This document shows, in pieces, positions 8,218-11,295 of a stretch of 11,295 nucleotides of DNA. The notes under the pieces are model-generated. The model was not told where the DNA came from. It searched no databases and saw only the letters and a program-made list of their open reading frames with translations. Within the stretch, counting starts at the first letter, position 1. Each line of letters begins with the position of its first letter. The stretch is taken from NCBI GenBank assembly GCA_012962365.1, contig DTXR01000014.1:1-11295 (forward strand), written 5' to 3'. Source of the stretch: Chromatiaceae bacterium. GTDB lineage: Bacteria; Pseudomonadota; Gammaproteobacteria; Chromatiales; Chromatiaceae. A program made the translations under genes and the position numbers.

Positions 8218-9141
8218 CTATTCCAATACCGGCTCAATGCCCGGCAGTTGTTCAAAACAGGTATCCCTGGCCTGCTGTAGAAAACCCTGCACATAGGGCT
8301 TGTCCAGGTCATCGCTACGCATCCCGGCATACAGGGTTCCCTGTATACCCCCCTCGCCCAGCGACAGGAAACACAGACGCGGATTGTCCCGATACTCATG
8401 CAACGCCCAGCTGGGCAACACGGCGACCCCCCGGTTGCTGGCCACCAGTTGCATGATCATGGGGGTAAGCTCCACATGCCGGATCTGCGCAGGCTGTACG
8501 CCGGCGGGCTGCAGGAACACCGAGAACACATCCAGCCGGGCGGGGCTGACCGGGTAGGTGATCAGGGTCTTATCGGAAAGATCACCGGGATGCACGATCG
8601 CCTGATCAGCCAGGGGATGACCGGCAGCCACCACCAGCAGAGATTCATAGCTGAACAGCGGGCGGAAACACAAATCAGGATCGGCGACAGGGTCCGAGCT
8701 GATCACTAGATCGACATTGCCCGAACGCAGTGCGGGCATGGGCTCGAAGCTGTGTCCCAGGGTCAGATCCAGTTCCACCTCCGGCCAGCTTTCCCGGTAG
8801 CGATCCAGCACGGGCATCAACCACTGAAAACAACTGTGGCATTCGATGCCAATGTGCAGGCGGCCCGCCATGCCCTCTGCCATGCGCATCAGGGAGTTTT
8901 CGCATTCCTGAATGCACGGCAGCGTTGCCCGGGCCAGTTCCAGCAGCTTCTCACCCGCAGCACTGAACTGCAGCGGACGACTCTTGCGCTGAAACAGGCG
9001 GGTGCCGAAGTGTTCCTCCAGCCCCCTGATCTGATGCGACAGGGCGGATTGGGTCAAACACAGGCGCTGCGCCGCTGCGGTCAGGCTGCCAGTTTCCGCC
9101 AGCGCCCGCAGACTGCGCAAATGGCTGATCTGTAAATACAT
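8218..9141 (-). CDS. metR: MetR, LysR-type activator of methionine genes
   Basis: This is a 307-residue LysR-family regulator. The N-terminal winged helix-turn-helix covers about residues 5-64 (SLTAAAQRLCLTQSALSHQI is the recognition part). The effector-binding domain then starts with the MetR-typical IECHSCFQWLMPVL at 99-112, followed by LITYPVSPARLDVF and FLQPAGVQP. These segments match E. coli MetR closely by eye, more specifically than other LysR proteins. Family knowledge: MetR binds TGAAnnnnnTTCA sites and, with homocysteine as co-inducer, activates metE and other methionine genes while repressing itself. The gene is divergent from metE, the classic arrangement. Its start codon sits at the edge of a predicted MetR box, consistent with autorepression. 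Its ribosome binding site is weak (GAG, eight bases upstream). Confidence 0.93.
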   Translation of the reverse strand: MYLQISHLRSLRALAETGSLTAAAQRLCLTQSALSHQIRGLEEHFGTRLFQRKSRPLQFSAAGEKLLELARATLPCIQECENSLMRMAEGMAGRLHIGIECHSCFQWLMPVLDRYRESWPEVELDLTLGHSFEPMPALRSGNVDLVISSDPVADPDLCFRPLFSYESLLVVAAGHPLADQAIVHPGDLSDKTLITYPVSPARLDVFSVFLQPAGVQPAQIRHVELTPMIMQLVASNRGVAVLPSWALHEYRDNPRLCFLSLGEGGIQGTLYAGMRSDDLDKPYVQGFLQQARDTCFEQLPGIEPVLE

Positions 9142-9174
9142 GAATAATTCTCATGATTTTGTGATTATTCATCA
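9141..9174. promoter_or_regulatory. two MetR-box-like sites in the metR-metE spacer
   Basis: Compared with the known MetR consensus TGAAnnnnnTTCA, bases 9141-9153 (TGAATAATTCTCA) match 7 of 8 fixed positions and bases 9162-9174 (TGATTATTCATCA) match 6 of 8. The region is also a perfect 8-bp palindrome: TGAATAAT (9141-9148) and ATTATTCA (9164-9171) around 15 bases. The first site touches the metR start codon and covers its ribosome binding site; the second overlaps the proposed metE -35. A pair of adjacent MetR sites is what E. coli metE uses for activation. Confidence 0.6.
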
Positions 9175-9188
9175 ATTGTACTTGTAAT
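9159..9188 (+). promoter_or_regulatory. candidate metE promoter
   Basis: TTGTGA (9159-9164, 4 of 6 matches to TTGACA) and TGTAAT (9183-9188, 5 of 6 to TATAAT) are separated by 18 bases. The weak -35 overlapped by a MetR-like site fits an activator-dependent promoter. The transcript start would be near 9195, giving a leader of about 43 bases, too short for a riboswitch. Confidence 0.4.
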
Positions 9189-9237
9189 GGAGCTGAAACA
9201 AAATGCCGGCTTTCAATAACAATCAACGGCAAACGAC

Positions 9238-11295
9238 ATGACCATCATTCATAACCTGGGGTTTCCCCGCATCGGGCATCAGCGCGAACTGAAATTCATT
9301 CTGGAAAAATACTGGCGTAACGAAGCCACGGCGAAAGCGTTGGAGGACACCGCCACAAAGCTGCGTAGCAGACACTGGCAGATCCAGCAACAAGCCGGGC
9401 TCGATTTCCTGCCTGTCAACGATTTCTCCCTGTACGATCACATGCTGGATCATAGCCTGCTGCTGGGCGCCGTCCCGCAGCGCTTCGGTGGTCTTGACGG
9501 ACACAGCCACGCGGATGCCGCTTTTTGCATCGCCCGGGGAAGTGACGCCGAAGGCAGGCCCGTCGCTGCCGGGGAAATGACCAAGTGGTTCGACACCAAC
9601 TACCATTTCATCGTACCGGAACTGCGGCCCGGACAGCAGTTCACCATCGGTAGCGAAAAGCTGTTCCAGGAAATCACCGAGGCCCGTGCGCTGGGACACG
9701 AGCAAATCAAACCCGTGATCCCCGGCCCTATCACCTGGTTGTGGCTGAGCAAGGCTGAAGGGGAGGATTTCGACCGGCTGGCGTTGCTGGACAATCTGGT
9801 GACCACCTATGGAGAAATTCTCTCCCGCCTGGCAAAGCTGGGCATCGAGTGGGTGCAGCTGGACGAGCCCGCGTTGGTGCTGGACCTGCCCCAGCGCTGG
9901 AAACAGGCTTGCGAAAGCGCGTACAGCAGACTGCAGTCTTCGCCGGTGAAGGTATTGCTGGGCACCTATTTCGGCCCGCTGCAGGACAATCTGCGCCTGG
10001 CCGCCAACCTGCCCGTCGCCGGGCTGCACGTCGATGCCATACGGGGCGACGAACTGACCATGCTGGCAGACCACCTACCCAGCTACAAGGTGCTGTCCGC
10101 AGGTATTATCGATGGACGCAACATCTGGCGCAGCGATCTCGATGCCTGCCTGGAACGCCTTGCACCCCTGCGCACACGGCTGAAAGACCGCTTGTGGCTG
10201 GCGCCATCCTGTTCCCTGCTGCATGTGCCGGTGGACCTGGATTCCGAAGACGAGCTGGACGATGAACTGAAATCCTGGCTGGCCTTTGCCGTGCAAAAAC
10301 TGGGCGAACTCGCCACCCTGAAGCTTGCACTGAACGAGGGTTGCGGCGCTGCAGATGAGGCACTGGCCACCTCGCGCAGCGCGATCGGACATCGACGCCA
10401 GTCACCCCGTATCCACCAGGCCGCTGTGCAGGCTGCCCTGCAAGCCATTACCCCCGGATTGCAACAACGCAGCAACAGCTACGGGAAACGGCGGGAACAG
10501 CAGATCTCCCTGCCCCTGTTGCCCACCACCACCATCGGCTCCTTCCCCCAGACGGCGGAAATCCGCAAGGCACGGATGGACTACCGCCAGGGCAGGCTCG
10601 GTGAAGAGCTGTATCGGAAGCAGATGCAACAGGAAATCGCCAGGGCCGTCACATTCCAGGAAGAACTGGGACTGGACGTGCTGGTGCATGGCGAAGCCGA
10701 ACGCAATGACATGGTGGAATACTTCGGCGAACAGCTTGACGGTTTTGCCTTCACGCGCTTCGGCTGGGTGCAGTCCTACGGTTCGCGCTACGTCAAGCCG
10801 CCCGTGCTGTTCGGCGACGTATCCCGCCCCCGGCCCATGACCGTGGACTGGATCAGCTACGCCCAGTCTCTCACCCGCAAGCCCATGAAAGGCATGCTCA
10901 CCGGCCCGGTCACCATTCTCAACTGGTCCTTCGTGCGCGACGATCAGCCGCGATCCGACACCTGCAGACAACTTGCACTCGCGCTGCGCAATGAGGTATT
11001 GGATCTGGAACAAGCAGGCATCAACGTCATACAGATCGATGAGGCCGCCCTGCGCGAAGGATTGCCCCTGCGCAAGGCCGACTGGAACAGCTATCTGGAT
11101 TGGGCGGTCGAGAGCTTCCGCATCACCGCGGGCGGAGTGCAGGACAGCACCCAGATACACACCCACATGTGCTACTCGGAGTTCAACGACATCATGGAGG
11201 CCATTGCCGCCAGCACCCCAGATGAAGTACAAAAGGCCTTTGATGATCTACTCAGCCAGGGCGCCACCAAATTCGTGCTGGATTTACGTGACAAC
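9238..11295 (+). CDS. metE: MetE, cobalamin-independent methionine synthase, 3' end replaced or missing
   Basis: MetE transfers the methyl group of 5-methyltetrahydrofolate-triglutamate to homocysteine, the last step of methionine synthesis, in the cytoplasm. The frame runs open from ATG 9238 to the window end (686 codons; the family has about 755). The start [13 protein letters not shown] and the N-terminal domain (to about residue 390) match the family, as does the catalytic C-terminal barrel: [10 protein letters not shown] (430-439), [16 protein letters not shown] (483-498), [10 protein letters not shown] (552-561), [14 protein letters not shown] (598-611). Zinc ligands His643 and Cys645 are present in [14 protein letters not shown]. 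After about residue 657 the family continuation (DVITIETSRSD in E. coli, carrying the third ligand Glu) is absent and an S41-peptidase-like sequence follows. The fourth ligand Cys would lie beyond the window. As written, the product could not be an active MetE. No strong ribosome binding site precedes the ATG. Confidence 0.93.
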   Translation, partial: MTIIHNLGFPRIGHQRELKFILEKYWRNEATAKALEDTATKLRSRHWQIQQQAGLDFLPVNDFSLYDHMLDHSLLLGAVPQRFGGLDGHSHADAAFCIARGSDAEGRPVAAGEMTKWFDTNYHFIVPELRPGQQFTIGSEKLFQEITEARALGHEQIKPVIPGPITWLWLSKAEGEDFDRLALLDNLVTTYGEILSRLAKLGIEWVQLDEPALVLDLPQRWKQACESAYSRLQSSPVKVLLGTYFGPLQDNLRLAANLPVAGLHVDAIRGDELTMLADHLPSYKVLSAGIIDGRNIWRSDLDACLERLAPLRTRLKDRLWLAPSCSLLHVPVDLDSEDELDDELKSWLAFAVQKLGELATLKLALNEGCGAADEALATSRSAIGHRRQSPRIHQAAVQAALQAITPGLQQRSNSYGKRREQQISLPLLPTTTIGSFPQTAEIRKARMDYRQGRLGEELYRKQMQQEIARAVTFQEELGLDVLVHGEAERNDMVEYFGEQLDGFAFTRFGWVQSYGSRYVKPPVLFGDVSRPRPMTVDWISYAQSLTRKPMKGMLTGPVTILNWSFVRDDQPRSDTCRQLALALRNEVLDLEQAGINVIQIDEAALREGLPLRKADWNSYLDWAVESFRITAGGVQDSTQIHTHMCYSEFNDIMEAIAASTPDEVQKAFDDLLSQGATKFVLDLRDN
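11212..11295 (+). other. S41 (C-terminal processing) peptidase fragment joined in frame to metE
   Basis: The last 28 codons read [20 protein letters not shown] followed by FVLDLRDN. This is the typical pattern of the S41/CtpA/Prc-type peptidase core: a helix of the form DEVxxAxxxLxxQGA leading into the strand (L/V)xLDLRxNxGG. It bears no resemblance to MetE at this position. The fragment is in the same frame as metE, and no stop or new start separates them. The final bases use more A/T-ending codons (CTA, TTA, CGT) than the metE body, hinting at a different origin. Only 84 bases are visible and the catalytic Ser/Lys of the peptidase would lie beyond the window, so the family call rests on one motif. 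Confidence 0.6.

Noticed and set aside
9187..9219. Ten-codon upstream reading frame (MELKQNAGFQ) before metE, as a leader peptide
   Set aside because: No ribosome site, no regulatory methionine run, and the proposed transcript start near 9195 lies after its ATG.
9142..9237. Cobalamin riboswitch upstream of metE
   Set aside because: The whole spacer is 96 bases, too short for that class (about 200), and no B12-box-like sequence is present; MetR control explains the region.
10402..11232. 276-codon open frame on the - strand inside metE
   Set aside because: It is antisense to clear MetE catalytic motifs, with no family resemblance; a shadow. It also runs across the proposed chimeric join.

Overview
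The window looks like chromosomal DNA of a gammaproteobacterium. GC content is moderately high (roughly 55-60% by eye). The gene set (YhdP, TldD, PmbA, and a divergent MetR/MetE pair) closely resembles the enterobacterial and wider gammaproteobacterial versions. I cannot place it more precisely; a sulfur-oxidiser-type lineage is possible but unproven.

Layout. Bases 1-208 hold no convincing gene. They contain several nested inverted repeats and may be the end of an insertion sequence followed by a short leader. Bases 209-7629 carry four genes in a row on the + strand: yhdP (AsmA-like envelope lipid-transport protein), a Nit-type carbon-nitrogen hydrolase (probable deaminated-glutathione amidase), tldD and pmbA/tldE (the two subunits of the TldD/E metallopeptidase). 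The last two overlap in an ATGA, so they are probably translationally coupled. An AT-rich gap with an extended -10 promoter and a 7-bp palindrome separates them from a small secreted Spy/CpxP-like LTxxQ protein (7722-8162). This gene converges on metR, which lies on the - strand (8218-9141). metR is divergent from metE (9238 to the window end), and the 96-bp spacer carries two MetR-box-like sites, one overlapping the metR start.

The genes group by role. The first block serves envelope and protein/thiol housekeeping: phospholipid movement to the outer membrane, repair of a glutathione by-product, and peptide maturation or degradation. The last block is the classic homocysteine-responsive, cobalamin-independent methionine synthesis module.

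The most striking observation is at the right edge. The metE reading frame follows the family perfectly for about 657 residues, through the first two zinc ligands (H643, C645). It then switches in frame, near base 11211, to a sequence that reads like the catalytic core of an S41/C-terminal processing peptidase (ending VLDLRDN). The last two MetE zinc ligands are therefore absent. Either the end of the sequence is a chimeric assembly join or a real rearrangement has broken metE. An artefact is the more economical reading. I found no convincing evidence of a wholly new biological system; the remaining genes are recognisable, conserved families.
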